A DNA stretch of 12,376 nucleotides from Chloroflexota bacterium (lineage in GTDB: Bacteria; Chloroflexota; Limnocylindria; QHBO01), in NCBI GenBank assembly GCA_005879775.1, contig VBJX01000053.1, positions 1 to 12,376 of the forward strand, in the 5' to 3' direction. Below, one piece after another: positions 6,229-12,376 of this stretch. The position numbers were made by a program, and so were the translations under genes. The notes beneath the pieces are model-generated. The model was not told the origin of the DNA. It was given only the letters and a program-made list of their open reading frames with translations, and did not search any database. The stretch's first letter is position 1; the number at the start of each line of letters is the position of its first letter.

Positions 6229-7505
6229 GGATTCTTCGGCAGCGTTCCCAGGGTGACCTTCAAGTCCAGGCTGCTCCCGCCGCGCAGCACGTGGAGGACG
6301 ATCTGGTCCCCCGGCAGGTGCGGCAGGACGAGGGTCCCCAGGTCATGGGTCTCATCGACCTTCTCGCCGTCGACGGCCACGATCTGGTCGCCCTCCTTGA
6401 GGCCGGCCTTTGCTGCCGGGCTGTCCGGGAAGATGCCGGCTGCGCCGTTCGAGGCGGGCTCGATCAGCACCCCATAGTCGGCGGCCAGATGCTGCTCGGA
6501 GGCGAGCTGCGCGGTGACCACCTGGTAGTAGACGCCGATCCAGGGGCGAGCGATCGGCTTACCGGCGAGGGCGAGGCTCATGATCGGGCGCGCCACGTCG
6601 ATCGGGATGGCGAATCCGATCCCCTGCGCCTCCTGGTTGACCGCGGTGTTGATGCCGATCACCTGGCCGGCGCTGTTGACCAGCGGTCCACCGGAGTTGC
6701 CCGGGTTGATGGCCGCATCGGTCTGGATCAGGTTGTTCAGCTGCTCCGATGAGGTCTGGGCCGTATCTCCCGCCTGGATCTGGCGGCCGAGCCCCGAGAC
6801 CACCCCGGTGGTGACGGTGTTCTCGAAGGTCCCCAATGGGTTGCCGATGGCGATCGCCAGCTGACCCACCTCGAGCTTGTCGCTGGAGCCGATGGGAGCC
6901 GCCGGCAGGTTGGTGGCGTCCACCTTGATGATCGCCAGGTCGGTGAGCGTGTCGATCCCGTAGATGGTGGCCGGGAAGACCCGGGTGTCGTTGAGGGTGA
7001 CCTCGATCTGATCAGCGCCCTGCACCACGTGCTTGTTGGTCAGGATCCAGCCGCCAGAGTCGAAGATGAGCCCCGAGCCGACGCCATTCGCGCCGCCCAG
7101 CACGCCGCCGCTGCTGCGCGAGGTGATGGTCACCACCGCCGGCATCACCTTGTTCACCGCGGTGATCACCGCGCTCGACTCGTCGATGTGCACGTCGCTG
7201 ACGTTGCTGCCAGTCGGCAGCGAGCTGGCCGATGGCCTCTGCAGCAGGTTGGCGACCGCCGCCGCGGAGAGGGAGCCGGAGACGATGGCCGTCACCAGCG
7301 CGATGGTCAGGACCGGGACGAAGCCCAAGCCGTGGCTCTCGCCGCGAGAGGAGGCCGGTGGCTGGCTCGGCCAGGCCGGAGTCGCGCGCCAGGTCGAGCT
7401 GGTCGGCTGCGTCGGAGGAGGCCCAAAGTGCTGCACCTCGACGGGGTCACTGCGCGACTCGGCGGGCTGCGGGTCAGGATTGCTGGGTGGGTCGCTCTCG
7501 GTCAT
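6225..7505 (-). CDS. HtrA/DegP-type membrane-anchored serine protease
   Basis: This 426-residue protein degrades or refolds damaged proteins outside the membrane. It has a Pro/Ser-rich cytoplasmic N-terminus (1-60), one membrane helix (about 62-84) and a short linker. The trypsin-like domain carries the catalytic triad H159 (TNKHVV), D189 (LTDLAI) and S271 (GNSGGPL). A C-terminal PDZ domain (about 322-422) begins near WIGVYY and includes the SPAAKAGLKEGD binding-loop region. All elements are intact and the length is normal for single-PDZ HtrA of Gram-positive-type bacteria. Start ATG 7505 is preceded by AGGA with a 9-base gap. It lies 90 bases downstream of the histidine kinase gene on the same strand with no strong promoter between, so it is probably the last gene of that operon. 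The order regulator-kinase-HtrA resembles mycobacterial mprA-mprB-pepD. Confidence 0.95.
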   Translation of the reverse strand: MTESDPPSNPDPQPAESRSDPVEVQHFGPPPTQPTSSTWRATPAWPSQPPASSRGESHGLGFVPVLTIALVTAIVSGSLSAAAVANLLQRPSASSLPTGSNVSDVHIDESSAVITAVNKVMPAVVTITSRSSGGVLGGANGVGSGLIFDSGGWILTNKHVVQGADQIEVTLNDTRVFPATIYGIDTLTDLAIIKVDATNLPAAPIGSSDKLEVGQLAIAIGNPLGTFENTVTTGVVSGLGRQIQAGDTAQTSSEQLNNLIQTDAAINPGNSGGPLVNSAGQVIGINTAVNQEAQGIGFAIPIDVARPIMSLALAGKPIARPWIGVYYQVVTAQLASEQHLAADYGVLIEPASNGAAGIFPDSPAAKAGLKEGDQIVAVDGEKVDETHDLGTLVLPHLPGDQIVLHVLRGGSSLDLKVTLGTLPKNP

Positions 7506-7548
7506 GAGTGGGTGTCCTGGTCCTCGATCTGCTGGGGCGTCGTCCTAG

Positions 7549-7560
7549 ATCGTCGACGAT
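7549..7560. promoter_or_regulatory. 12-bp perfect palindrome upstream of htrA
   Basis: ATCGTCGACGAT is a perfect palindrome 43 bases upstream of the htrA start, in the 90-base gap after the kinase gene. Beside it GCGCGTTGCGCG (7561-7572) can also fold. This could be an operator, for example for the regulator encoded upstream, or a weak hairpin between the genes. A palindrome this long is expected a few times by chance in 12 kb, so the position, not the sequence, is the main argument. Confidence 0.25.
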
Positions 7561-7595
7561 GCGCGTTGCGCGTCGTGTGCAGGCACCGTGAAGTT

Positions 7596-9092
7596 TCATT
7601 GACCTTGCGCCTCGTGCGGCAGGCGCGCGGTGAAGGTCGCGCCCCGCCCGACGGCGCTGGCAACCTCGATCTGGCCGTCGTGCATCTCGACGATCGAGCG
7701 GGCGATCGCCAGCCCGAGGCCGCTCCCCGAGGCCCGCGCCTCCCCGACGTTCGTGCCGCGGAAGAAGCGCTCGAACACGTGCGGCAGCTCCCCGGCCGGG
7801 ATGCCGGGGCCGGTGTCGCGGACCTGCAGGATCGCACCCTCAGGGGCGTCCGACAGGCTCACCTGCACCTCGCCGCCGCGGGGCGTGAACTTCAGGCCGT
7901 TGCCGACCAGGTTGTTGAGCAGCTGCACGACCCGCTCCCGGTCGAAGCGGGCCATCACTGGGCGAGTTGGGACCTTGCTGGTGAGCGAGACCCCGCGCTG
8001 CTCGGCGAGCTCGGCATGAGCCTCGACCACCGAGCGGATCGGGTCGCGCAGGTCGCCCTGTCGCATGTCGAGCGGGAAGATCCCAGCGTCGATGCGCGAC
8101 AGGTCGAGCAGGTTGGTGCTGAGCCAATCGAGACGGCTGATCTGCTCGCTGGAGCGATCCAGGAACTCGCTTCGCGTCGCCTCGTCGACCTGCCCATCGC
8201 GCTGCAGATCGGTGAAGGCGCGCAGCGCCGCGATCGGGGTGCGCAGCTCGTGCGAGACATCGGCCACGAATTCGCGGAGCCGGTCCCGATCGGCCTCGAG
8301 CATCCGCAGCGACTCTGAGAGCCGGTCGGCCATCACGTTGAACTGCTGGCTCAGCTCATCGATCTCCACGATCTCGGTGCGCGGCGCCCGCTCGTCGAGC
8401 TCGCCCTGCGCCAGGCGGCTGGACGCCCGCCTCAGGCGGGCCAGCGGAGTGGTCATGCGTCGCGCGGCCAGCACGCCGACCACGAGCGACACCACCAGCG
8501 CGATGAGGCCGGTGAAGAGCAGGGTGGTCCGCACGCTGTCCAGGGTCGCCAGCCGGGTGGTGTACGGCCGCGAGACGGTGATGGTGAAGGTGAGGGAGCT
8601 CGCCGGAAAGGTCGGCAGCAGGATCCCGGCTCTGAGGGTCTGGGCGTGAACCTCGGGGTCCGCCTGGAGCCCCTGGGAACGCAGCTTGGCGTCCGTCTCG
8701 GCGTTCGGTGAGGCAGTCACCGAGGCTCCGTCCGGATCGGCGATGGTGACCGTCGCCTGGGCCAAGGTTTTGGCCGCCTGGACCGCCACCGGGAGCAGCA
8801 GCTGCGTATGGCGCAGCTCAGGGGTGAGGAGGACATCGGGCGAGAGCTGGTTGGCGTGTTCCTGGAGGAGGACCGCGGTGGCCTCCGCCGTCCCGCGACC
8901 GCGGTTCTCCGCCTGACGGATGAAGAGGCCGGGCAGGATCTGGTTCAGGGTGGCTCCCGACACGAGCAGCGCGATCAATGCCACGCTGGCGAGGGCGACG
9001 ACCAGGCGGACGTTCAGCCGCTGCAGGAAGGCGAACGGGCCGCGCGCCCGCCAGCCGGAGGGCGGCGGAGCGTCAGTCTTCGCTGAACGCAT
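7596..9092 (-). CDS. two-component sensor histidine kinase (HAMP-HisKA-HATPase)
   Basis: This 498-residue membrane histidine kinase has TM1 (about 30-49), an extracytoplasmic sensor region of about 140 residues with no domain I recognise, and TM2 (about 191-210). HAMP (about 211-263) and HisKA with VSHELRTP (phospho-acceptor H281) follow. The ATPase domain has the N box NNLVGNGLKF (N394, N398), the G1 box DTGPGIP (426-432), the F box FERFF (440-444) and the G2 box GSGLGLAI (456-463). The protein ends soon after the last strand and nothing essential is missing. ATG 9092 lies 20 bases inside the regulator gene and is preceded by GAGAGGGG, so the two are translationally coupled. Its partner is the adjacent OmpR-type regulator, and htrA downstream suggests that it senses envelope or secretion stress. 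That role is inference from gene order. Confidence 0.95.
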   Translation of the reverse strand: MRSAKTDAPPPSGWRARGPFAFLQRLNVRLVVALASVALIALLVSGATLNQILPGLFIRQAENRGRGTAEATAVLLQEHANQLSPDVLLTPELRHTQLLLPVAVQAAKTLAQATVTIADPDGASVTASPNAETDAKLRSQGLQADPEVHAQTLRAGILLPTFPASSLTFTITVSRPYTTRLATLDSVRTTLLFTGLIALVVSLVVGVLAARRMTTPLARLRRASSRLAQGELDERAPRTEIVEIDELSQQFNVMADRLSESLRMLEADRDRLREFVADVSHELRTPIAALRAFTDLQRDGQVDEATRSEFLDRSSEQISRLDWLSTNLLDLSRIDAGIFPLDMRQGDLRDPIRSVVEAHAELAEQRGVSLTSKVPTRPVMARFDRERVVQLLNNLVGNGLKFTPRGGEVQVSLSDAPEGAILQVRDTGPGIPAGELPHVFERFFRGTNVGEARASGSGLGLAIARSIVEMHDGQIEVASAVGRGATFTARLPHEAQGQ

Positions 9093-9711
9093 AGCCGACC
9101 CCTCTCACCGTCTTGATGTAGCGCGGCTGGGCGGGATCGGGCTCGATCTTGTCTCGGATGTGGCTGATGTGGACGTTGATGGTGCGCTCGTCGGCTTCGA
9201 GCGCCTCGTAGTCGCGCACGAGCTCCAGGAGCTGGGAGCGGGTGTAGACCCGGCCGGGCTTTGCCGCCAGGTGACGCAGAAGGTCGAACTCGGTGGTCGT
9301 CAGGCTGATCCGTTCGCCGCCGCGCGTCACGCGGCGGCGCTCCATGTCGATCACCAGGTCCCCGCGCCGCAGGGTGCGCCCGGTCTGGGTGTCGGCCAGC
9401 TCGCCATAGGCGCGGCGTAAGAGCGCCTTGATGCGGCTCACCAGCTCACGGACGCTGAAAGGCTTGACGAGGTAGTCGTCGGCGCCGATCTCCAGGCCCA
9501 CCACCTTGTCGACCTCGTCGGCGCGCGCGGTCAGGAAGAGGACCGGTGCCCGCGTCTCGCGGCGGAGGCGGCGGCAGACCTCGAAGCCGTCGATCCCGGG
9601 CAGCCGGACGTCGAGCAGGATGAGGTCGGGGGCGATGTCGGCGAAGCGGGCCACCTGGACACCGCGCGCCACCGCGGGCTCATCCTCGACGATCATGATC
9701 GTGCCGGCCAT
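9073..9711 (-). CDS. OmpR/PhoB-family response regulator with shortened receiver
   Basis: This 212-residue protein is a receiver plus winged-helix DNA-binding regulator. The receiver keeps the acidic pair E9-D10, the phospho-acceptor D34 (LLDVRLPG), T61 (LTARAD) and K83 (YLVKPF). The C-terminal domain is a full OmpR type, with RVYTRSQLLELV, RTINVHISHIRDKIE and the ending YIKTVRGVGYAF. The spacing is abnormal: D10 to D34 is 24 residues, where homologues have about 43. Roughly 19 residues (end of helix 1, strand 2 and start of helix 2) are missing in frame, at the junction VARGVQ/VARFAD (around 9646-9663). Such a receiver would not be expected to fold normally. ATG 9711 is chosen because it starts just before strand 1 and lies behind a TAGAAT element; an upstream in-frame ATG at 9843 adds non-family sequence. 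The gene overlaps the kinase gene by 20 bases. Confidence 0.92.
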   Translation of the reverse strand: MAGTIMIVEDEPAVARGVQVARFADIAPDLILLDVRLPGIDGFEVCRRLRRETRAPVLFLTARADEVDKVVGLEIGADDYLVKPFSVRELVSRIKALLRRAYGELADTQTGRTLRRGDLVIDMERRRVTRGGERISLTTTEFDLLRHLAAKPGRVYTRSQLLELVRDYEALEADERTINVHISHIRDKIEPDPAQPRYIKTVRGVGYAFSED

Positions 9712-9721
9712 TCGGCCGCTG

Positions 9722-9727
9722 ATTCTA
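9722..9727 (-). promoter_or_regulatory. -10 element for the regulator-kinase-htrA operon
   Basis: On the minus strand GGCTAGAATC contains TAGAAT (5 of 6 to TATAAT), ending 10 bases before ATG 9711. Transcription starting about 7 bases downstream would leave a 5' leader of only 3-5 bases. There is no Shine-Dalgarno between them. No -35 hexamer of quality is seen. Confidence 0.5.
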
Positions 9728-9790
9728 GCCCGATGCCCGACACCGTCCCGCGGCAGTCCTCGCGCTGCCAGGCGCACCTCAAAAGCGCAG

Positions 9791-9796
9791 TACCAT
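9791..9796 (+). promoter_or_regulatory. -10 element for the DUF2652 gene
   Basis: TACCAT, followed by C, fits TANNNT and ends 9 bases before ATG 9806, predicting a leader of about 3 bases. No Shine-Dalgarno precedes the ATG (CTGCCGGCG). It faces the regulator promoter across a 94-base divergent gap. Only the -10 is visible, so confidence is modest. Confidence 0.4.
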
Positions 9797-9805
9797 CTGC
9801 CGGCG

Positions 9806-10402
9806 ATGGGCATACCCACCCAGACCGATGCATCGTCGAGCAACGGCTATCTCCTGCTGGCCGATATCTCCGGCTACACCGGCTTCCTCACCAGCGTCGA
9901 GCAGGCGCATGACGTTGACTTCAGCGGAGGCATCCCGGCGGCGTACACCGTGCTCGGCGAGCTCCTGGACAGCGTGGTGGAGGGCGTCGAACCCGAGTTC
10001 GGGGTCGCCAAGCTGGAAGGCGATGCGGTCTTTGCCACCGCGCCCGCCGAAGCGCTCGATGGGCACGGCGCTGCCGTCGTCAGCCACCTGCAGGACGTCC
10101 ACCGCGCATTCCGGGCGCGGAGGACAGAGGCAAAGACAGCCCAGGATCTGGTCCTGCACCGAGGCAGGGTGGTACGGCAGACGGTCGGATCCCGAACGGA
10201 GATCCTCGGTCCAGCGGTCAACGTCGCGCATCGGCTCCTGAAGAACTCGATCCACGCGCGCATCGGCGCCCGACCGTATCTGTTCGTGACCGACGCAGCC
10301 GCGACCGGGCTGGGGCTCATGCAGGCCGGACTGGAGCACCACGAGGAGTACGCCGACGTGGGATCCATTCGAGGTCGCATCGTCGACCTGACCGAGGACT
10401 AG
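9806..10402 (+). CDS. DUF2652 family protein, class III nucleotidyl cyclase-like
   Basis: This 198-residue soluble protein resembles the DUF2652 family, which is related to class III adenylate/guanylate cyclase domains. YLLLADISGYTGFL (15-28) matches the first cyclase strand with the metal-binding Asp (D20). KLEGDAVFA (69-77) supplies the second Asp (D73). GPAVNVAHRL (135-144) matches the VNxAxR motif, whose Asn and Arg (N139, R143) stabilise the transition state in true cyclases. No partner domain, membrane helix or signal peptide is present. Many DUF2652 members, as I remember them, have a Cys-containing insert just before the LHRG strand (117-120); here HRAFRARRTEAKT runs straight into it. 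Cyclase activity is unproven for the family. ATG 9806 has no ribosome site and a -10 directly upstream, suggesting a leaderless message. The gene is divergent from the regulator operon. Confidence 0.82.
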   Translation: MGIPTQTDASSSNGYLLLADISGYTGFLTSVEQAHDVDFSGGIPAAYTVLGELLDSVVEGVEPEFGVAKLEGDAVFATAPAEALDGHGAAVVSHLQDVHRAFRARRTEAKTAQDLVLHRGRVVRQTVGSRTEILGPAVNVAHRLLKNSIHARIGARPYLFVTDAAATGLGLMQAGLEHHEEYADVGSIRGRIVDLTED

Positions 10403-10412
10403 CCTCCTCCGC

Positions 10413-10441
10413 TTGCCGCTCTCCCGCGCCGCTGCTACGAT
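10413..10441 (+). promoter_or_regulatory. promoter of rplY/ctc
   Basis: TTGCCG (10413-10418), a 17-base spacer ending in TGC, and TACGAT (10436-10441) form the best promoter in the window: a partial -35 at ideal spacing plus an extended -10 (TGCTACGAT). The start would be near 10448, giving a leader of about 69 bases. A GAGGAT ribosome site follows at 10499-10504, 12 bases before ATG 10517. It begins 10 bases after the DUF2652 stop. Confidence 0.6.
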
Positions 10442-10516
10442 CCCGCGGCACCCAAGCAGTCGTCCCAACCGTCCGGCCGCGCCCGGAGCGGCCCATTCGA
10501 GGATCAGACCGCACCA

Positions 10517-11209
10517 ATGGACCTGGAGATCGCCGTCAGCGCACGCGACGTGTACGGCAAGCAGAACCGACGCCTGCGCTCGACGGGCGTGGTGCCCGGC
10601 GTGCTCTTCGGTAAGAAGGCCGGCTCGATTCCGGTGCAGGTCGACGCCAAGACGCTCGACGCCATCTACCGCGAGGCAGGGCGGACCGGCATCGTCAAGG
10701 TCGCCATCGATGGCGGGGCCCCGACCAGCGCGATCATCAAGTCGCTGCAGCGTCACCCGCTCACCGGCAAGGCGCTCCACGTCGACCTCTTCGCGCTGGA
10801 CCTGACGCACGAGATGGTGGCCGACATCCCGCTTGTCTTCTCCGGCGTGGCTCCAGTGATCGAGCAAGAGAGCGCCATCCTGCTGGCCGCTATCGACCAC
10901 CTCAAGGTGCGAGCCCTGCCCGCGGACCTTCCCTCCAGCTTCAGTGTCGACCTCTCGTCGTTGGTCGACATGGACTCCACGATCCACGTGCGTGACGTGC
11001 TCGCCGACGACAAGGTGACCGTCCTCAACGACCCCGACGAGCTGGTCGCCAAGGTGACCCCGCCGCGCGAGGAGGAGGTCGAGGAGGTCGTGGTGGCCGA
11101 AGGCGAGGAGGCTGCCGAGGGTGAGGAAGGCGCCGAGGGCGAGGGCGAGGCCGCTGCCGAGGCCCCAGGCGAAGGTGGGTCAGGGGAGTCCGACGGAGAG
11201 AGCTCCTAG
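10517..11209 (+). CDS. rplY: 50S ribosomal protein L25, TL5/Ctc form
   Basis: This protein binds 5S rRNA in the large subunit; the long form is called TL5 or Ctc (general stress protein) in other bacteria. The 230 residues comprise the L25 domain (about 1-92) and the TL5 C-terminal beta domain (about 95-182). The first has GVVPGVLFGK, a RTGIVKVAIDG strand and the LQRHPLTGKALHVDLF motif. The second has VPLVFSG-type strands, ALPADLPSSFSVD and VTVLNDPDELVAKV. An acidic Glu/Ala/Gly tail follows (184-230). ATG 10517 yields the standard N-terminus and has a GAGGAT ribosome site. It appears to be a single-gene unit with its own promoter. In many bacteria pth lies nearby; it is not seen here. Confidence 0.95.
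   Translation: MDLEIAVSARDVYGKQNRRLRSTGVVPGVLFGKKAGSIPVQVDAKTLDAIYREAGRTGIVKVAIDGGAPTSAIIKSLQRHPLTGKALHVDLFALDLTHEMVADIPLVFSGVAPVIEQESAILLAAIDHLKVRALPADLPSSFSVDLSSLVDMDSTIHVRDVLADDKVTVLNDPDELVAKVTPPREEEVEEVVVAEGEEAAEGEEGAEGEGEAAAEAPGEGGSGESDGESS
11066..11206 (+). repeat. low-complexity acidic tail of L25
   Basis: Codons 184-230 of the L25 gene are nearly all Glu, Ala, Gly and Ser, written as GAGG, GAGGGC and GCCGAG-type short repeats. The segment follows the end of the TL5 domain and should be disordered and strongly negative. Its length is likely to vary between strains. Confidence 0.7.
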
Positions 11210-11432
11210 GTCGTCGTTCGACTCTTCCCCTGCGGCCCGCCCATCGGTATAGTCGCCCCAATCCGCGCCGCGATCCGCACAGTCGGCACTCACGCCGCTC
11301 CGCTTCGCCACGGCCGCGCACAGGAAGGAGGCGCTCGGGATCCGGCTTGCCCCAACCTCGAGTGACCTGACATTTCGCAGCGTCCCGCGCGCTGTCCGCG
11401 CGCAATTGTTCCGTTAGGAGGAGAGGCTCTCT
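11210..11432 (+). promoter_or_regulatory. promoter and long leader of the permease gene
   Basis: TATAGT at 11248-11253 (followed by C) is a good -10; TTCCCC at 11225-11230 is a weak -35 at 17-base spacing. A start near 11260 would give a leader of about 173 bases, the longest here. In it are an orphan Shine-Dalgarno-like AGGAAGGAGG (11322-11331) with no convincing start codon behind it, and a GCGCGC/GCGCGC hairpin (11387-11392 with 11398-11403). The real ribosome site AGGAGGAG (11416-11423) sits 9 bases before ATG 11433. GAGA/TCTC at 11421-11431 could fold over part of that site. No known riboswitch class is recognised. Confidence 0.45.
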
Positions 11433-12376
11433 ATGGCGCAATCACGCGAAGAAGTCATCCAGCAGGACCTACGCGACCTGCACGGCCTCGGCTATGCCCA
11501 GGAGCTGCTGCGCAGCATGGGCGGGTTCAGCAACTTCGCGATCAGCTTCAGCATCATCTCGATCCTCACCGGCGCGGTCATCCTCTACAACCTTGGCCTG
11601 ACACTCGCCGGCCCGGCGGCAGTCGGAATCGGCTGGCCGCTCGTGACGCTCTTCACGCTGATGATCGCCGCCACCATGGCCGAGATCGCTTCGGCTTATC
11701 CCACGGCGGGCGGACTCTACTACTGGGCCAGCAAGCTGCGCAGCAAGGACTGGGGCTGGTGGACAGCCTGGCTCAACCTTGGCGGCCAGATCTCGATCGT
11801 CGCCGGCATCAACTACTCGGCGGCCTTCTACCTGTGTGCGACGATCCTCAATCCGCTCTTCGGAATCGATCCCAACGTCGAGACCTTCGGGGTGCTTAAT
11901 GCCATCTGGATCACCGGGATCCTCATTGCGATCGAGATCGGTTTCAACGTGGCGGGCACGCGGATCGTGGCCTTCATGAACGACCTTTCGGTCTGGTGGC
12001 ATATCTTCTTCGTGGTGGTCATTGCCCTGGCGCTCTTCGCGCTTGGCAGCCAGCCGACGCATGACGTCGGGTTCCTCTTCAGCGTTGCACCAGGGACCAA
12101 CGCCGATGGCGTCCCCTGGCAGAGCGTGATCCCGCTGGGGGTTGCCGGCGCCTTCGCGCTGAGCCTGCTCCAGTCGCAATGGACCTACACGGGATACGAC
12201 GCTTCTGCCCACGTAGCCGAGGAAACGGTCTTCGCCCGCCGGGCGTCAGCCTGGGGCGTCTTCCTCTCGGTAGCCGTGTCGGCGGTGGCGGGCTACGTCG
12301 TCCTCGTCGCCTTCACGCTGAAGATGTCCAGCCCTGCCGACGTGCTCGCCAACAGCGGCGGTGGCGGCGGCGTGCA
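11433..12376 (+). CDS. APC-superfamily amino-acid permease, partial (3' end beyond window)
   Basis: This polytopic inner-membrane transporter imports amino acids or related amines. The 314 visible residues match the amino acid/choline transporter (ACT) branch of the APC superfamily. They include RSMGGFSNFAISFSIIS (27-43) at the first helix with the unwound-helix region, ILTGA, ASAYPTAGGLYYWASKL (86-102) and WTYTGYDASAHVAEET (250-265). About seven to eight hydrophobic segments are visible; full-length relatives have twelve in about 500 residues, so roughly the last third lies beyond 12376. Substrates of this branch include GABA, choline, polyamines and other amino acids, and the sequence seen does not decide among them. 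ATG 11433 is fixed by AGGAGGAG 9 bases upstream. The reading frame is open to the window edge, ending in a Gly-rich loop (NSGGGGGV). It probably has its own promoter (TATAGT at 11248). Confidence 0.92.
   Translation, partial: MAQSREEVIQQDLRDLHGLGYAQELLRSMGGFSNFAISFSIISILTGAVILYNLGLTLAGPAAVGIGWPLVTLFTLMIAATMAEIASAYPTAGGLYYWASKLRSKDWGWWTAWLNLGGQISIVAGINYSAAFYLCATILNPLFGIDPNVETFGVLNAIWITGILIAIEIGFNVAGTRIVAFMNDLSVWWHIFFVVVIALALFALGSQPTHDVGFLFSVAPGTNADGVPWQSVIPLGVAGAFALSLLQSQWTYTGYDASAHVAEETVFARRASAWGVFLSVAVSAVAGYVVLVAFTLKMSSPADVLANSGGGGGV

Noticed and set aside
7029..8318. Plus-strand open frame (429 codons) opposite htrA and the histidine kinase
   Set aside because: It is antisense to two intact, motif-complete genes and has low-complexity Arg/Ala composition with no recognisable domain.
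9506..9805. Upstream in-frame start (9506) for the DUF2652 gene
   Set aside because: The extension is antisense to the regulator gene and has an Arg/Ser-rich shadow composition; the family match begins a few residues after ATG 9806.
9712..9843. Upstream in-frame start (9843) for the response regulator
   Set aside because: It would add 44 residues before the first receiver strand, unlike any OmpR protein, and would place the start upstream of the TAGAAT promoter.
9779..10987. Minus-strand open frame (402 codons) opposite the DUF2652 and L25 genes
   Set aside because: It spans two unrelated plus-strand genes and the promoter between them; the composition is that of an antisense shadow.

Overview
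The window is GC-rich and densely coded, with short intergenic gaps and GTG starts mixed with ATG. It reads as an ordinary bacterial chromosome: no rRNA, tRNA, CRISPR array, insertion sequence or phage gene was seen. The gene content fits a high-GC, Gram-positive-like or monoderm lineage. Chloroflexota (Limnocylindria/Ellin6529-like) is my best guess and Actinomycetota is the alternative. The pointers are a PASTA Ser/Thr kinase with a Thr-Pro tail, a TL5-type L25 with an acidic tail, a DUF2652 protein, a CW-motif Cys-rich protein and leaderless-looking promoters. This placement is inference and no taxonomic search was possible.

Layout, left to right. (1) 100-2644 (+): galU, UTP-glucose-1-phosphate uridylyltransferase with a +1 frameshift near 205, followed 6 bases later by a PknB-type membrane kinase with two PASTA domains. 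(2) 2686-3698 (+): thioredoxin, then a 187-residue 12-cysteine protein of unknown function. (3) 3730-6228 (+): the folate run folC-folP-folB. folC and folP overlap by 4 bases. folB lacks its normal N-terminus and overlaps a folP that seems to have lost its own stop. (4) 6225-9711 (-): an envelope-stress type operon, response regulator, then histidine kinase, then HtrA protease, convergent with the folate run. The folB and htrA stops share one palindromic CTAG. The response regulator lacks about 19 residues of its receiver domain. (5) 9806-10402 (+): a DUF2652 cyclase-like protein, divergent from the regulator. (6) 10517-11209 (+): ribosomal protein L25/Ctc. (7) 11433 to the right edge (+): an APC-superfamily amino-acid permease behind a long leader, truncated by the window.

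Together the genes cover cell-envelope sugar supply and sensing (galU, PASTA kinase), thiol redox (trxA and perhaps the Cys-rich protein), folate synthesis, envelope proteostasis (regulator, kinase, HtrA), translation and amino-acid uptake.

Two themes deserve attention. First, there are three independent lesions (galU, folP/folB junction, receiver domain), which point to assembly or sequencing errors or to gene decay. Second, six candidate -10 elements all fit TANNNTC, and three of them lie so close to a start codon that the transcripts should be leaderless or nearly so. I see no clearly novel multi-gene system. The best candidate for something undescribed is the Cys-rich protein at 3135-3698.
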